A DNA stretch of 64,000 bases from Acidobacteriaceae bacterium KBS 83 (GCA_000381585.1 KB906739.1:124001-188000), one strand, 5' to 3'. Positions 1 to 9,276 are shown, counted from the stretch's first letter. The notes: generated by a model from the sequence alone, not told the origin. Translations and numbers: made by a program.

Positions 1-569
1 CCTTCTGCCAGCGAGAGATCTTCTCCCATTTGGGCATGAGCGCGAGTGGCTTCTGTCCAGACCCGATGCTCTGCGCCTCAATTCCGCCCACAGAGCACGA
101 CCGCGGCTTCCGGCATCGCATGATACAGGGTGAGGTGCACGATGAAAACGCCTCCGTAATGGGTGGGGTCGCCGGGCATGCGGGTCTCTTCTCGGACGCT
201 CTCGATCCTCTGCGCTTCGCCACATGCATCCTGGAAGATGGGGTGACGCCTTCCGGCAGCCAATTGTTCTCCACACAAACGATTGCTCAATTTGCAGAGC
301 CGGCTCGGCAGCCGGCAGGCACATCGCGAGCGCTCGGATGGGATACACCATCGACGCCGTCCTCTTCCGGAAACTTCTTCTCACGGCGATCCATCGGTCA
401 TCTTGGATTCACAGGCACCTCGCTTTGGATCGACCTGGATGCCGCTGTCGCCGTGACCCTCCTTACAAACCGAACCTGGCCGGACCGCTCCAATCAAGCC
501 ATTCGCGAGCTACGTCCTCACTTCCACGATGCCATCCGGCGTGAGCTCCGAACCGATCACATAATCTGA
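1..569 (+). CDS. Serine hydrolase of the beta-lactamase fold, AmiE/YbbE-like (3' end only)
   Basis: The reading frame is open at the left edge (first full codon at base 3), so only the C-terminal part is present. The stretch GEVHDENASVMGGVAGHAGL is the conserved segment of YbbE/AmiE-type serine hydrolases. A later GHLGFTGTS sits where class C beta-lactamase-like enzymes carry the KTG-like box. The SxxK nucleophile would lie upstream of the window. AmiE enzymes remove the peptide from N-acetylmuramate during cell-wall recycling, and the next gene is murQ, which acts on the released MurNAc-6-phosphate; this pairing supports a recycling role over a beta-lactamase. The first in-window ATG (base 30) is internal, because the preceding codons read family-like sequence. 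Assignment to the fold is firm; the exact substrate is inferred. Confidence 0.8.
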   Translation, partial: FCQREIFSHLGMSASGFCPDPMLCASIPPTEHDRGFRHRMIQGEVHDENASVMGGVAGHAGLFSDALDPLRFATCILEDGVTPSGSQLFSTQTIAQFAEPARQPAGTSRALGWDTPSTPSSSGNFFSRRSIGHLGFTGTSLWIDLDAAVAVTLLTNRTWPDRSNQAIRELRPHFHDAIRRELRTDHII

Positions 570-688
570 TCGCAATGTAGCGGCGGCCTCTCGCGGTCAT
601 AATTCCGGTAACCCCGATCTGCATTTTCCTGCATCGACGTTTTGACGCGCGCGGTAAAATACAGCTAAGGGACGTTTCCGAAAACCAC

Positions 689-1669
689 ATGGCTACCTTG
701 ACCCCCGCAACCCGCATGACCGGAACCGCAGAGGACGGGGCAATTCACACCCCAACCGAAAGTGAACTGCACGATCTGATGACGGAGAGCGTCAACTCCG
801 CATCGCAAGGGTTCGACACGAAATCCGCGCTCGAGATTGCACGGATCATCAATCACGAAGACAGCAAGGTTGCTGCTGCAGTTAAGAAGGCTCTTCCCGA
901 GATTGCGCTCGTTATCGACGCCGTAGCGCGCGCTCTACGAGACGGTGGCCGGCTGATTTATGTCGCTGCCGGATCGAGCGGCCGCATCGCTGCACTGGAC
1001 GCCTCGGAGTGTCCCCCCGCTTATTCCACTTCCCCGCAGTCCGTCCAATACATCGTTGCGGGTGGTCCCAAAGCTGTTGCATCGGCGGTGGAGGTGAATG
1101 AGGATTCCCCCGAGCTCGGCCAGCGTGATATAGCGCGTCGCCGCCCCACCCGCAAGGATGTCGTGATCGGCCTCTCCGCCTCCGGACGGACACCCTACGT
1201 CGTGGGTGCCGTGGAGTACGCGCGCAGCCGCGGAGCCCATACGGCAGCCATCACATGCAACCAGAACACCGCCCTTGCTGCGGCCGCGGAGATTACGATT
1301 GTCGCCGAAGTGGGCCCGGAGGTGATCTCCGGCTCTACCCGCATGAAGGCAGCGACTGCTCAGAAGATGATCACCAACATGATCACGACCGGCGCCATGA
1401 CACGGCTCGGTTATGTGTACGAGAACATGATGGTGAATGTGCACATGCACAATGCCAAGCTCGTAGAGCGTGGCATCGGAGTCCTGATGCGTGCCTGCAA
1501 CATCGATCGTGACACTGCCGTCCAGACCATCAAGTCTGCCGGGAAAAGCGTGCCAATTGCTCTCGTAATGCTCAAGGCGGGCGTTGACAAGCCAGAAGCA
1601 GTCCGGCGTTTGGCCAAAGCGGATGGAAACGTTCGACTGGCGATCGAGGACACCGTCCTCGAGCTATAG
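689..1669 (+). CDS. murQ: N-acetylmuramic acid 6-phosphate etherase MurQ
   Basis: The 326-residue protein cleaves the lactyl ether of MurNAc-6-phosphate to give GlcNAc-6-phosphate and D-lactate in cytoplasmic cell-wall recycling. The SIS fold signature GGRLIYVAAGSSGRIAALDA is followed by SECPPAY, whose Glu (about residue 107) matches the catalytic Glu of the family. LSASGRTPYVVGAVEYARS and EVISGSTRMKAATAQKMITN are further family blocks. It is about 28 residues longer than the E. coli enzyme, mostly at the N-terminus, so a start slightly downstream of 689 is possible; no strong Shine-Dalgarno sequence decides it. It follows an AmiE-like hydrolase by 119 bases and is followed by a hairpin terminator. 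Confidence 0.95.
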   Translation: MATLTPATRMTGTAEDGAIHTPTESELHDLMTESVNSASQGFDTKSALEIARIINHEDSKVAAAVKKALPEIALVIDAVARALRDGGRLIYVAAGSSGRIAALDASECPPAYSTSPQSVQYIVAGGPKAVASAVEVNEDSPELGQRDIARRRPTRKDVVIGLSASGRTPYVVGAVEYARSRGAHTAAITCNQNTALAAAAEITIVAEVGPEVISGSTRMKAATAQKMITNMITTGAMTRLGYVYENMMVNVHMHNAKLVERGIGVLMRACNIDRDTAVQTIKSAGKSVPIALVMLKAGVDKPEAVRRLAKADGNVRLAIEDTVLEL

Positions 1670-1692
1670 GCCTGCACTCTGGCATCCTCCTG

Positions 1693-1722
1693 TCGGCCTC
1701 CTCCGCGAGGCCGATACTTTTC
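1693..1722 (+). terminator. Hairpin terminator after murQ
   Basis: The arms TCGGCCTC and GAGGCCGA (8 bp) flank a 6-base loop and are followed by TACTTTTCC. The hairpin lies 23 bases after the murQ stop and separates murQ from murA. The T tract is short, so termination efficiency is uncertain. Confidence 0.6.
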
Positions 1723-1823
1723 CGATACACCGTCTACAACTTCCGTCGATTCCTAGCCCTCGTGGATTGACGCGGGCCTCGCCATCCGTACACTGAGGGG
1801 ACATAGCAGGAGTCCTCACGTTC

Positions 1824-3113
1824 ATGGAAAAATTCGTCATTCGCGGCGGCAATCCGCTGCTCGGTTCTATTCGCGTTTCAGGGGCGAAGAACTCTGCGCT
1901 GCCCTGCATGGCAGCAGCCATTCTTACCGAAGATGAGGTCATCCTCGAGAATATCCCCCAAGTCCGCGATATCGAAACAGAGCGCAAGCTGCTCGTCTCC
2001 ATGGGAGCGGAGGTAGAACTTGGCTACGGCCGCGCGCAGCATCGCACTTCTATCTCCTGTCGCGTGCTTTCCGACCCTGTCGCAAAATATGAGATCGTTA
2101 AGACCATGCGGGCATCGTCCCTTGTCCTGGGGCCGCTCATCGCTCGCACCGGACTTGCCCGGGTTGCAATGCCAGGCGGATGCGCGATCGGCGGGCGCCC
2201 GATCGATTTGCATATCAAGGGTCTGGAAGCAATGGGTGCGAACATCACCCAGGAACATGGATATCTCGAGGCGCGAACGGAACGTCTGAAGGGTGCGCAT
2301 ATCTTGTTCGACAAGATTACGGTCACCGGCACGGAAGACCTGCTGATGGCAGCCGTGCTCGCAGATGGCGAGACCGTGATGGAGAATTGCGCGAGAGAGC
2401 CGGAGGTAACCGATCTGGCGGCGATGCTTGTTTCCATGGGGGCAAAAATCGAGGGCGCCGGATCAAGCGTGATCCGCGTGCACGGTGTAGACAAACTACA
2501 TGGGACGCGGCACCGCATCAATCCGGACCGAATTGAAGCCGGTACATTTCTCGTGGCAGGTGCAATCACGGGAGGCGATCTTCGCGTGACGCAATGCAAC
2601 CCGGCACACCTGAGCTCGGTCGTTGCCAAGCTGCAGGAATGCGGTGTGCGCCTTGATATTGAGGGCGACTCGATCCGTGTGCGAAGCGAAGGGAACCTGC
2701 GCAGCGCGGATATATCAACCGAGGAATATCCCGGCTTCCCCACCGACATGCAGGCACAATACATGGCCCTTGCTACTCAGGCGGATGGAACATCTGTAGT
2801 CGTGGAGAACATATTTGAGAACCGCTTTATGCATGTCCAGGAACTGGCCAGAATGGGGGCGAACATCAAGGTAGACGGACGTACCGCTACGATCCGCGGC
2901 AAATCCCCTCTCTCTTCCGCAGCTGTCATGTGTTCCGACCTGCGCGCCTCTGCTTCACTGGTCTTGGCCGCCATGGTCGCCGAGGGCGAAACGATCCTTG
3001 ACCGCGTCTACCACATCGACCGTGGTTATGAGCGCATTGAGGAAAAACTGCGTAGTGTAGGCGCTGAGGTTCGCAGGCTTGGAAATATCTTCGCGAGCAA
3101 GCCGGCCGTCTAA
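1824..3113 (+). CDS. murA: UDP-N-acetylglucosamine 1-carboxyvinyltransferase MurA
   Basis: This enzyme transfers enolpyruvate from PEP to UDP-GlcNAc, the first committed step of peptidoglycan synthesis in the cytoplasm. Its 429 residues match the family length. The N-terminal block GGNPLLGSIRVSGAKNSALP carries the UDP-sugar-binding Lys-Asn pair. PGGCAIGGRPIDLHIKGL holds the catalytic Cys (about residue 120), the residue alkylated by fosfomycin, so the fosfomycin-sensitive form is expected. EEYPGFPTDMQAQYMAL is another hallmark. An AGGAG lies 11 bases before the ATG. The gene sits 154 bases after murQ, beyond the hairpin, so it probably has its own promoter. Confidence 0.97.
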   Translation: MEKFVIRGGNPLLGSIRVSGAKNSALPCMAAAILTEDEVILENIPQVRDIETERKLLVSMGAEVELGYGRAQHRTSISCRVLSDPVAKYEIVKTMRASSLVLGPLIARTGLARVAMPGGCAIGGRPIDLHIKGLEAMGANITQEHGYLEARTERLKGAHILFDKITVTGTEDLLMAAVLADGETVMENCAREPEVTDLAAMLVSMGAKIEGAGSSVIRVHGVDKLHGTRHRINPDRIEAGTFLVAGAITGGDLRVTQCNPAHLSSVVAKLQECGVRLDIEGDSIRVRSEGNLRSADISTEEYPGFPTDMQAQYMALATQADGTSVVVENIFENRFMHVQELARMGANIKVDGRTATIRGKSPLSSAAVMCSDLRASASLVLAAMVAEGETILDRVYHIDRGYERIEEKLRSVGAEVRRLGNIFASKPAV

Positions 3114-3170
3114 AGAAGCATCCGGAACGCCGTCTCCCCTCAGGTAACTGTAGAATCATCTGAGCACCGG

Positions 3171-4328
3171 ATGCCTCAGCTGCCGCCCATCGCCCCACCC
3201 AGCATCTTCAAGCCTCGACCACTCCGTGTGTGGCTGGTGATCGGCCTGTTTGTCGTTTATTTGATCGTCTCCTACTTGATCTTCTTTGAAGCTATCGCCC
3301 CAGTAGCAGATTTCTCAATACAGCCCGCCATCGCTGCCGATTCGGCGGCTTACTGGGACGCGAGCGGTGTCAGGACGATCAATGTTGCCGACCAGCAATA
3401 CGCGGGTCCCGATGCCGGGAGCAATCTGTTCGGTCCTGTGCTCGAGGCCGAGTTATTCCGCACAGATCTCAATGTTGCTCTCGCCAATTCCCTTCTGTTC
3501 ATTTTTTGCTTAATCCTCCTGCGCAGCATGCCCGAGTTTGACCGAGCTACTTTTTTGCTGCTGATGATGATCAATCCGCTTTTGATCGCGTCCTTGATCA
3601 CCTTGAACAAGGAGATCTTTGCCCTGTCGGGCATCATTGTTTTTATCCGTTATACGTCCGCAAAACGATTTCGCCTGTGGTGGCTCGCCCTTGCCATTTC
3701 GCTTTCATTCTTCGCGCGTTACCAGCAGGCGGTGGTGATGCTCATCTATGTAGCATTTGAGTCAAGGCTATCGCCGTGGCGAAGGCGTCCCCGCTGGGGA
3801 ACTGCAGTTGCGACAATCATCTTCACCGTCGGCTACGGCCTTGTCTATCACGTTGCTTCGTTCCTTATCAAAGGGTGGCTCGCTCAAGCTGAACAGGGTC
3901 GCACTATCCTTTTCCTCGACAACATTCAGGCGAATTTTGGCTTCCCACTCGTCGCCATACCCAAGATCATGATGAACTGCATGGGGCGTCTCGTCACACC
4001 CGCATACTACCTGACCGCCTACCCCTATGAAGACTTCACCAACTGGCGCGACATGATCTTCATGCAGATCCACACGCTGGTTTTGACCACGCTCTTCGCG
4101 GGAATGCTTTACTTCCGTAAGCTTCGCTTGAAGCACGCGCCGGTATATCTTCTGGTGCTCTATCTGCTCATGACAGCAGTGAACCCCATGGTGCAGCCCA
4201 GATACGAATACGCCGCCTACGTCCTGCTATGCCTGGAGGCGTCGCGGTACTTTCGACTTGGCTTGGATGGCGTGGCCACGGCTCCTGCACTCTCGCGGAA
4301 CAATGCCCTTTCTCCCTCACTTGGCTGA
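3171..4328 (+). CDS. Polytopic membrane protein of unknown function
   Basis: The protein has 385 residues and I do not recognise a family. It has many hydrophobic segments, for example around residues 20-42 (VWLVIGLFVVYLIVSYLIFF), 105-120, 125-145, 150-162, 168-182, 187-198, 208-225 and 310-345, so roughly 9-10 membrane helices. A loop after helix 1 (about residues 45-100) is predicted extracytoplasmic. The general layout, one long outer loop plus many helices, resembles polysaccharide polymerases or glycosyltransferase-C type proteins, but no catalytic motif was found. It starts 57 bases after murA and may be cotranscribed with it. The start codon is not supported by a strong ribosome-binding site. 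Confidence 0.7.
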   Translation: MPQLPPIAPPSIFKPRPLRVWLVIGLFVVYLIVSYLIFFEAIAPVADFSIQPAIAADSAAYWDASGVRTINVADQQYAGPDAGSNLFGPVLEAELFRTDLNVALANSLLFIFCLILLRSMPEFDRATFLLLMMINPLLIASLITLNKEIFALSGIIVFIRYTSAKRFRLWWLALAISLSFFARYQQAVVMLIYVAFESRLSPWRRRPRWGTAVATIIFTVGYGLVYHVASFLIKGWLAQAEQGRTILFLDNIQANFGFPLVAIPKIMMNCMGRLVTPAYYLTAYPYEDFTNWRDMIFMQIHTLVLTTLFAGMLYFRKLRLKHAPVYLLVLYLLMTAVNPMVQPRYEYAAYVLLCLEASRYFRLGLDGVATAPALSRNNALSPSLG

Positions 4329-4414
4329 CTTCATCGCACCTTCCCGTCCGCTGGGTGCATCGTATCCTTTAACGATCTGGGCGCAGAGCCAGTGGCCCGA
4401 TATGAAGGAACATA

Positions 4415-4903
4415 ATGGCGAAGACGGACGACGCAAACTTGAGACAACAATTGGTCGCACTGCTGAAGGGCGGCCAGGCGCACGCAACATTTTCAGACGC
4501 GGTCGAACGCTTCCCGGTGAGTCGTATCGGCGAGCGTCCCACCGGGCTCCCCTACTCGGCTTGGCAATTGGTGGAGCATATACGGATCACCCTTCACGAT
4601 CTGCTGGAATTCGCTACGAACTCCAACTACGTTGAGCTGGATTGGCCTAGTGGCTATTGGCCCAAAGACGCTACGCCAACTAAAGATGAGTCCTGGGATG
4701 CGACCGTGAAAGCCATTCATGCGGACTTGAAGAGTTTCGAAGCTCTCATCCATTCTGCGGACAGCAATCTTTACGCAACGATCCCCTGGGGGAAAAATAG
4801 TGAGACATTGCTGCGCGAAGTGCTGCTGGCTGCGGATCACACGAGCTATCACGTGGGCGAACTGGTGCTTTTGAGACGACTGCTCGGAATCTGGAAAGAC
4901 TAG
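4415..4903 (+). CDS. DinB-family four-helix-bundle protein
   Basis: The 162-residue cytoplasmic protein has the DinB_2/YfiT-like pattern. A first conserved His lies in AWQLVEHIRITLHDLLEF (about residue 54), and the paired motif ADHTSYHVGEL is near residue 144; together these are the usual three-His divalent metal site. The internal YVELDWPSGYWP is also typical of this subgroup. Some family members are thiol-dependent S-transferases, for example with bacillithiol as cofactor, which would fit the bacilliredoxin gene at 52438, but the substrate here is unknown. The ATG follows GAAGGAACATA, a reasonable ribosome-binding site. Confidence 0.85.
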   Translation: MAKTDDANLRQQLVALLKGGQAHATFSDAVERFPVSRIGERPTGLPYSAWQLVEHIRITLHDLLEFATNSNYVELDWPSGYWPKDATPTKDESWDATVKAIHADLKSFEALIHSADSNLYATIPWGKNSETLLREVLLAADHTSYHVGELVLLRRLLGIWKD

Positions 4904-4957
4904 GATTCGAAGAACGCTGAGTGTGCCGGTCTCCTTGCTTCTTCGCTCAAACGAACC

Positions 4958-5356
4958 CTAGCGCCAGCTCACAGCCAGTTGCCAGCGGAGATGACGTTGG
5001 GCGGTCTTGCGAAGGACCCGCTCGAACTCCTCTGTCTCTTTCAATACTTCTTGGGTCTCATTGCCTAACGCAAGAGGATGATCGCGCAGAAAATCGATCA
5101 GCGTGCAGACTGTGATGAGCCCGTCTTCGGCGGCAAACCATTGTGGAGGCGGAAGAGTCTTCGCCCATTCAGGATCCCCGGCTCCCTCTTCAAGAAGAAG
5201 GGCCATGGAATTCTCATCTGCAGAAAAGAAATCCAGAATCGGGCGTACTCCGAGACGATGCGCCAATTTCTCTAACGCATCTTCGTTTCTGGCCAGCGCA
5301 CGACCATTCACAAAGATGTCGTAACCGGGGTCTTCGCCTTCAACGACGATGTACAT
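4958..5356 (-). CDS. Conserved hypothetical protein
   Basis: About 132 residues from the ATG at 5356; the frame can be extended to a GTG at 5386, and neither start has a clear ribosome-binding site. The N-terminus MYIVVEGEDPGYDIFVNGRA is followed by LARNEDALEKLAHRLGVRP and FFSADENS. The protein is acidic, has no signal peptide or membrane helix, and looks like a small soluble alpha/beta protein. Similar short proteins of unknown function occur in several phyla from memory, but I cannot name a domain. It is convergent with the DinB gene. Confidence 0.65.
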   Translation of the reverse strand: MYIVVEGEDPGYDIFVNGRALARNEDALEKLAHRLGVRPILDFFSADENSMALLLEEGAGDPEWAKTLPPPQWFAAEDGLITVCTLIDFLRDHPLALGNETQEVLKETEEFERVLRKTAQRHLRWQLAVSWR

Positions 5357-5421
5357 GGACGCAGCCACGCGAGCAGTGTACTCCACGAATTGTGAGATGC
5401 GGAGCAGTGATTGCAGGTACG

Positions 5422-6327
5422 TTAGCTCCGAGTAATCTCAAATATTACTCCCCCGCTGTCGTCCCCATTCGAGAAACCCCGTGCTATCGCGATCACGATC
5501 AGAGTTGCTCCCAGAATCACGGTCCAATCGGGTCGAGTTGACATCAACAGAATAGATTCCGCAGTTGCCACAAGCGGCTGCGTCCACTGCAACATGCTCG
5601 CGCGACCGGCTCCTGATTTACTTAAGAACCAGTAAAAAAGAAGGTAACCGCACACGGTTGTAAAGGCAGCGCTGATGGCAAAACCGATCGCGGCCGCTGC
5701 CGACCAAATGACCGTTTCATGTTCGAGCAGCCGTGAGGCAACAAATAGGATCAGGGCGGACACAGTACATTGCCCAAACAAAGCTTCAATTATGGATATC
5801 GTTGGTAAATGCCTTTCGGCACCGGCTAGCGCCCATGCCAGCACTCCCGCAGCCGCGAGGGGAGGCAAGATCCACAATGATTGCCGAATGGAGATGTCGA
5901 GGTCGCGGTCAAGAAGAAAAAGTATGCCGGCCAGTCCGCCGACGGCAGTGCTGATCGCCAGCCGCCCGCTGACCGCGAGGAAAGTTGGCACCGTTGCCAA
6001 CACGGCAACGAAGATCGTCGGCGATAGCCTATCTTTACTGAAAAATATCAGCAACTGCGGGAGGCACAGAATGCCTATTCCGACAATGACCGCATTGACA
6101 ATGCCAAAAAGTGGCCTGCGCCAGAAACGTCGATGTATCGCCCATGGCAAAAGGACGGCTGCACTGATCCCGTACTGAATGGCGAGCGAGAGAAGTGGCG
6201 GTTGGGAAGGACCGGAGGCTCTCAGGACCCAACTGGAACCCCATAGCAGCGACAGGACCAGGAAGCCAGCCAACGGCAGATAGCGCATACGGTAAAGGCT
6301 ACGCCGATGGCGTAGCCCCTCCTCCAC
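5422..6327 (-). CDS. EamA (DMT superfamily) permease
   Basis: The 301-residue integral membrane protein has about ten hydrophobic segments in two EamA repeats. The first begins LAGFLVLSLLWGSSWVLRAS, where LLWGSSW is the usual first-helix signature. Substrates of such drug/metabolite transporters vary and cannot be read from sequence. The frame opens with GTG at 6327, but the stretch before the ATG at 6288 overlaps a perfect hairpin at 6297-6317 that looks like the pnp terminator, so the shorter start is plausible. It lies 33 bases downstream of pnp on the same strand. Confidence 0.85.
   Translation of the reverse strand: MEEGLRHRRSLYRMRYLPLAGFLVLSLLWGSSWVLRASGPSQPPLLSLAIQYGISAAVLLPWAIHRRFWRRPLFGIVNAVIVGIGILCLPQLLIFFSKDRLSPTIFVAVLATVPTFLAVSGRLAISTAVGGLAGILFLLDRDLDISIRQSLWILPPLAAAGVLAWALAGAERHLPTISIIEALFGQCTVSALILFVASRLLEHETVIWSAAAAIGFAISAAFTTVCGYLLFYWFLSKSGAGRASMLQWTQPLVATAESILLMSTRPDWTVILGATLIVIAIARGFSNGDDSGGVIFEITRS
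6297..6317 (-). terminator. Hairpin after pnp, possible terminator
   Basis: A perfect 9-bp stem, GGCTACGCC and GGCGTAGCC with a 3-base loop, is followed on the minus strand by TTTACCG. It lies 44 bases past the pnp stop. The T run is only three bases, and the hairpin overlaps the longest possible EamA reading frame, so it could also be a processing or attenuation element. Confidence 0.5.
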
Positions 6328-6360
6328 AACTACAGAGAACCTGCCGAGATCAGACGCTGC

Positions 6361-8778
6361 TTAGCGGCGACCGCCTCCAGTACCTGGTCCGCGGCCGGGA
6401 CGACCCCGGCGACGGCGACGCCGATTCGCATCGCCAGAACCGCCTCCGTTGCGTGCAGCGCCTGCCGGAACCGGGGCATCATCCGCACGATTGAAGTTAG
6501 GTTCGTTCTCCTCGTCGGTCGCCTCATCGGATTCCTCGAAGTCGTCTCCACCTTCGATCATGATCGTGCTTGCGTTCGAAGAAGGCTGGCGGTCCGAAAG
6601 GGGCTGCCGGTCTGGACGCTCCTGGCGGGGCGGCCGCGGTGCTGGTTCGCTTCCTCCGTCACCACCGGGCTCTGGCAGTCCAAGCTTCTGCCGCTGCTCC
6701 TTCAGGAGTGCCTTTCGGGAGAGCTTGATACGATTGCCCTCGATGCCGAGGACCTTCACCATCACCTGATCGCCCTCACGCAGTTCGTCCTTCACATCCT
6801 TCACGCGATGCTCGGCGATCTCGCTGATGTGCAGCAAGCCATCCGTGCCCGGGAAGAGTTCTACAAAGGCACCGAACTCCGCCAGCCGGACCACCTTGCC
6901 CAAATAGGTCTTCCCTACTTCGGGCACCGCCGTCAGGTCGTTGATCATGCCCAGCGCCTTGGTCAAGCCGACTTCGTCGCTGGAAGCCACGTTCACGCGA
7001 CCTGTATCGTCGACGTCGATCTTCACGCCCGTCGCCTCGATGATGCCGCGAATAACCTTGCCGCCCGGTCCGATCAGATCGCGGATCTTGTCGGTAGGAA
7101 TCTGCAATGTGTGAATGCGAGGAGCAAACTTCGAACGTGTCTCGCGTGCGCCCTCAAGTTCAGCATCCATCTTGTCCAGCAGAAATAGCCGGCCATGCCG
7201 CGCCTGCTCAAGCGCCTCGCGCATGATCTGGCCCGTGATGCCGCTAATCTTGATGTCCATCTGCAGAGCGGTAATGCCCTTGCGCGTGCCCGCCACCTTG
7301 AAGTCCATATCCCCGTAGTGGTCTTCCGCACCCGCAATGTCAGTCAGAACCGCATACTGCTCGCCTTCCTTCACCAGCCCCATCGCCACACCAGCGACGG
7401 CGCCCCGGAGTGTAACTCCTGCATCCATCAGTGCAAGGCTTGCACCGCAAACTGTAGCCATGGAAGAGGAGCCGTTCGACTCCAGAATGTCGGAGACGAT
7501 GCGGAAGGTATATGGTGACTCCTCCGCCGCCGGGAGGACCGCAGAGATCGCACGCTCAGCCAGAGCGCCGTGGCCCACTTCGCGACGCCCGACACCGGTC
7601 ATGCGTCCGGTTTCGCCAACTGAGAATGGTGGGAAGTTGTAGTGCAACATCAGGCGCTTCTTCTGCTCGCCTTCGTAGGTCTCCAGCCGCTGCTGGTCAT
7701 CGGTGGTGCCGAGTGTGACGGTGACTAGCGCTTGTGTCTCCCCACGAGTGAAGAGCGCTGAACCATGGGTGCGGGGCAATACACTGGTTTCGATCGTGAT
7801 CTGCCGAATTTCGTCAAACGAGCGGCGATCCGGGCGTATCCTCTGCTGCAACACCTGTTCACGGAAGATGCGCTCGCGCAGCGCTTCATAGTACTTGCCG
7901 AGCTTTTTCTTCGCCTCTGGCTGGTCGGCCGGCAACTCCTTCGCCAGGTCGTCCTTGATCGCCTTAACCAAGGCATAGCTTTCGGCCTTGGGATGCGCCT
8001 TGGTGTCGAGCGCGTCCTTGAGGCGTTCTCCAATCTTCGCCTCAAGCTCCGATGCATACGCGTGATCAATCTCAACTTCCTGCACCGCGCGCTTCGGCTT
8101 ACCGGACTTAGCCACCAGATCTTCAATCGCCGCGACAATCTTCTTGATCTCGCCGTGACCGAAGTCGATCGCGTCGACCACCACCTCTTCACTTACTTCC
8201 TTCGATCCGCTCTCGACCATCACGATGCCATCTTTCGTACCGACGACCATGATGTTCAAAGTGCTCTCGTGACGCTCCGCATATGTAGGATTGATCACGA
8301 ACTGATCGTTCACGCGGCCAACGCGAACTGCGCCAACCGGACCGCTGAATGGGATATCTGAAAGTGCGAGCGCAGCGCCCGCGCCATTGATTGCGATGAC
8401 GTCCGGGTCATTCTCCTTATCCGCCGACAGAACGAATGCGATGACCTGCGTTTCATTCCTGAATGCCTCAGGAAAAAGCGGCCGAATGGGGCGATCGATC
8501 TGACGCGAGGTCAGAATCTCTTTCTCGCTTGGCCGTCCCTCTCGCTTGATGAAGCCACCGGGAATGCGTCCCCCCGCATAGGTGTACTCGCGATAATCAA
8601 CGGTGAGAGGGAAAAAATCGATGCCTTCGCGTGGTTCCGGAGAAGCCACAGCCGTGACAAGCACGACGCTGTCTCCTTGCGATACCAGGGCGGCGCCGGG
8701 CGCCTGTTTGGCCATGCGGCCAGTTTCAAAGGTCAGTCGCTTGCCGCCGGCAAGCTCAACAGATACTTCTTGTTTCAT
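6361..8778 (-). CDS. pnp: Polynucleotide phosphorylase (polyribonucleotide nucleotidyltransferase)
   Basis: PNPase degrades RNA phosphorolytically from the 3' end in the degradosome. In order there are two RNase PH domains separated by an alpha-helical domain; the second contains GRREVGHGALAERA and KISGITGQIMREALEQA. A KH domain (IPTDKIRDLIGPGGKVIRGI) and an S1 domain (GKVVRLAEFGAFVELFPGTD) follow. The last ~100 residues are an unusual extension, acidic first and then a basic Arg/Gly tail ending in a run of Arg and Gly, probably disordered and RNA-binding. The ATG at 8778 is preferred because GAGGA lies 5 bases upstream; an in-frame extension to 8835 lacks similarity. It follows rpsO as in many bacteria. 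Confidence 0.97.
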   Translation of the reverse strand: MKQEVSVELAGGKRLTFETGRMAKQAPGAALVSQGDSVVLVTAVASPEPREGIDFFPLTVDYREYTYAGGRIPGGFIKREGRPSEKEILTSRQIDRPIRPLFPEAFRNETQVIAFVLSADKENDPDVIAINGAGAALALSDIPFSGPVGAVRVGRVNDQFVINPTYAERHESTLNIMVVGTKDGIVMVESGSKEVSEEVVVDAIDFGHGEIKKIVAAIEDLVAKSGKPKRAVQEVEIDHAYASELEAKIGERLKDALDTKAHPKAESYALVKAIKDDLAKELPADQPEAKKKLGKYYEALRERIFREQVLQQRIRPDRRSFDEIRQITIETSVLPRTHGSALFTRGETQALVTVTLGTTDDQQRLETYEGEQKKRLMLHYNFPPFSVGETGRMTGVGRREVGHGALAERAISAVLPAAEESPYTFRIVSDILESNGSSSMATVCGASLALMDAGVTLRGAVAGVAMGLVKEGEQYAVLTDIAGAEDHYGDMDFKVAGTRKGITALQMDIKISGITGQIMREALEQARHGRLFLLDKMDAELEGARETRSKFAPRIHTLQIPTDKIRDLIGPGGKVIRGIIEATGVKIDVDDTGRVNVASSDEVGLTKALGMINDLTAVPEVGKTYLGKVVRLAEFGAFVELFPGTDGLLHISEIAEHRVKDVKDELREGDQVMVKVLGIEGNRIKLSRKALLKEQRQKLGLPEPGGDGGSEPAPRPPRQERPDRQPLSDRQPSSNASTIMIEGGDDFEESDEATDEENEPNFNRADDAPVPAGAARNGGGSGDANRRRRRRGRPGRGPGTGGGRR

Positions 8779-9009
8779 GGAATCCTCGTTTTCTGTGCAG
8801 CGCAGGAGATTGTGTTGCTCCAGGCAGGAAGGCACGCAACACCGGAAAGCAATTCTCGGTGTGGGTTGTCGTTTGCGCGCGACCTCCTCTCAGCCATAGC
8901 GGCGAGTGGAAGGGTGCTAAGGCGACGTGCGGCGTCGGCACTGATATGCCGGAATCCCACGTCGCTCTCGCTGGAAGCGTGCAATAAAAGGGGCAAGGTC
9001 TGTACGGAC
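8779..9009 (-). other. rpsO-pnp intergenic leader
   Basis: 231 bases separate rpsO and pnp on the minus strand. In other bacteria this segment carries RNase III sites and the pnp autoregulatory leader. I see several short imperfect inverted repeats but no strong terminator or confident structure. Confidence 0.35.
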
Positions 9010-9276
9010 TTACTTACGAATGCCGAGCTTGCCAATAACGTCGCGGTAGCGGACAGAGTCGTTGGTCTTCAGGTAGTTCAAAAGACGACGACGCTTGCTT
9101 ACCAGCATCAGCAGACCACGCCGAGATGCGTGGTCCTTCTTGTGGGTCTTGAAATGTTCGGTCAGCTCGCCAATCCGTTCGCTAAGAATTGCGATCTGTA
9201 CCTCGGGACTTCCCGTATCCGAATCGTGTGTGCGGAAGCGGGAGATCACCTCTGTTTTCTTTTCTGTTGCCAGCAC
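9010..9276 (-). CDS. rpsO: 30S ribosomal protein S15
   Basis: The 88-residue protein binds 16S rRNA in the small-subunit platform. The core [19 protein letters not shown] followed by [19 protein letters not shown] and [13 protein letters not shown] is diagnostic of S15. The GTG at 9276 is chosen because GAGAGGT lies five bases upstream and it gives the normal S15 length; the frame stays open to 9366, but that extension is not S15-like. It precedes pnp on the same strand. Confidence 0.97.
   Translation of the reverse strand: MLATEKKTEVISRFRTHDSDTGSPEVQIAILSERIGELTEHFKTHKKDHASRRGLLMLVSKRRRLLNYLKTNDSVRYRDVIGKLGIRK

Noticed and set aside
642-660. TTGACG followed by TAAAAT upstream of murQ as a sigma-70 promoter
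   Set aside because: The two boxes are only 7 bases apart, far from the usual 17, so they cannot form one promoter.
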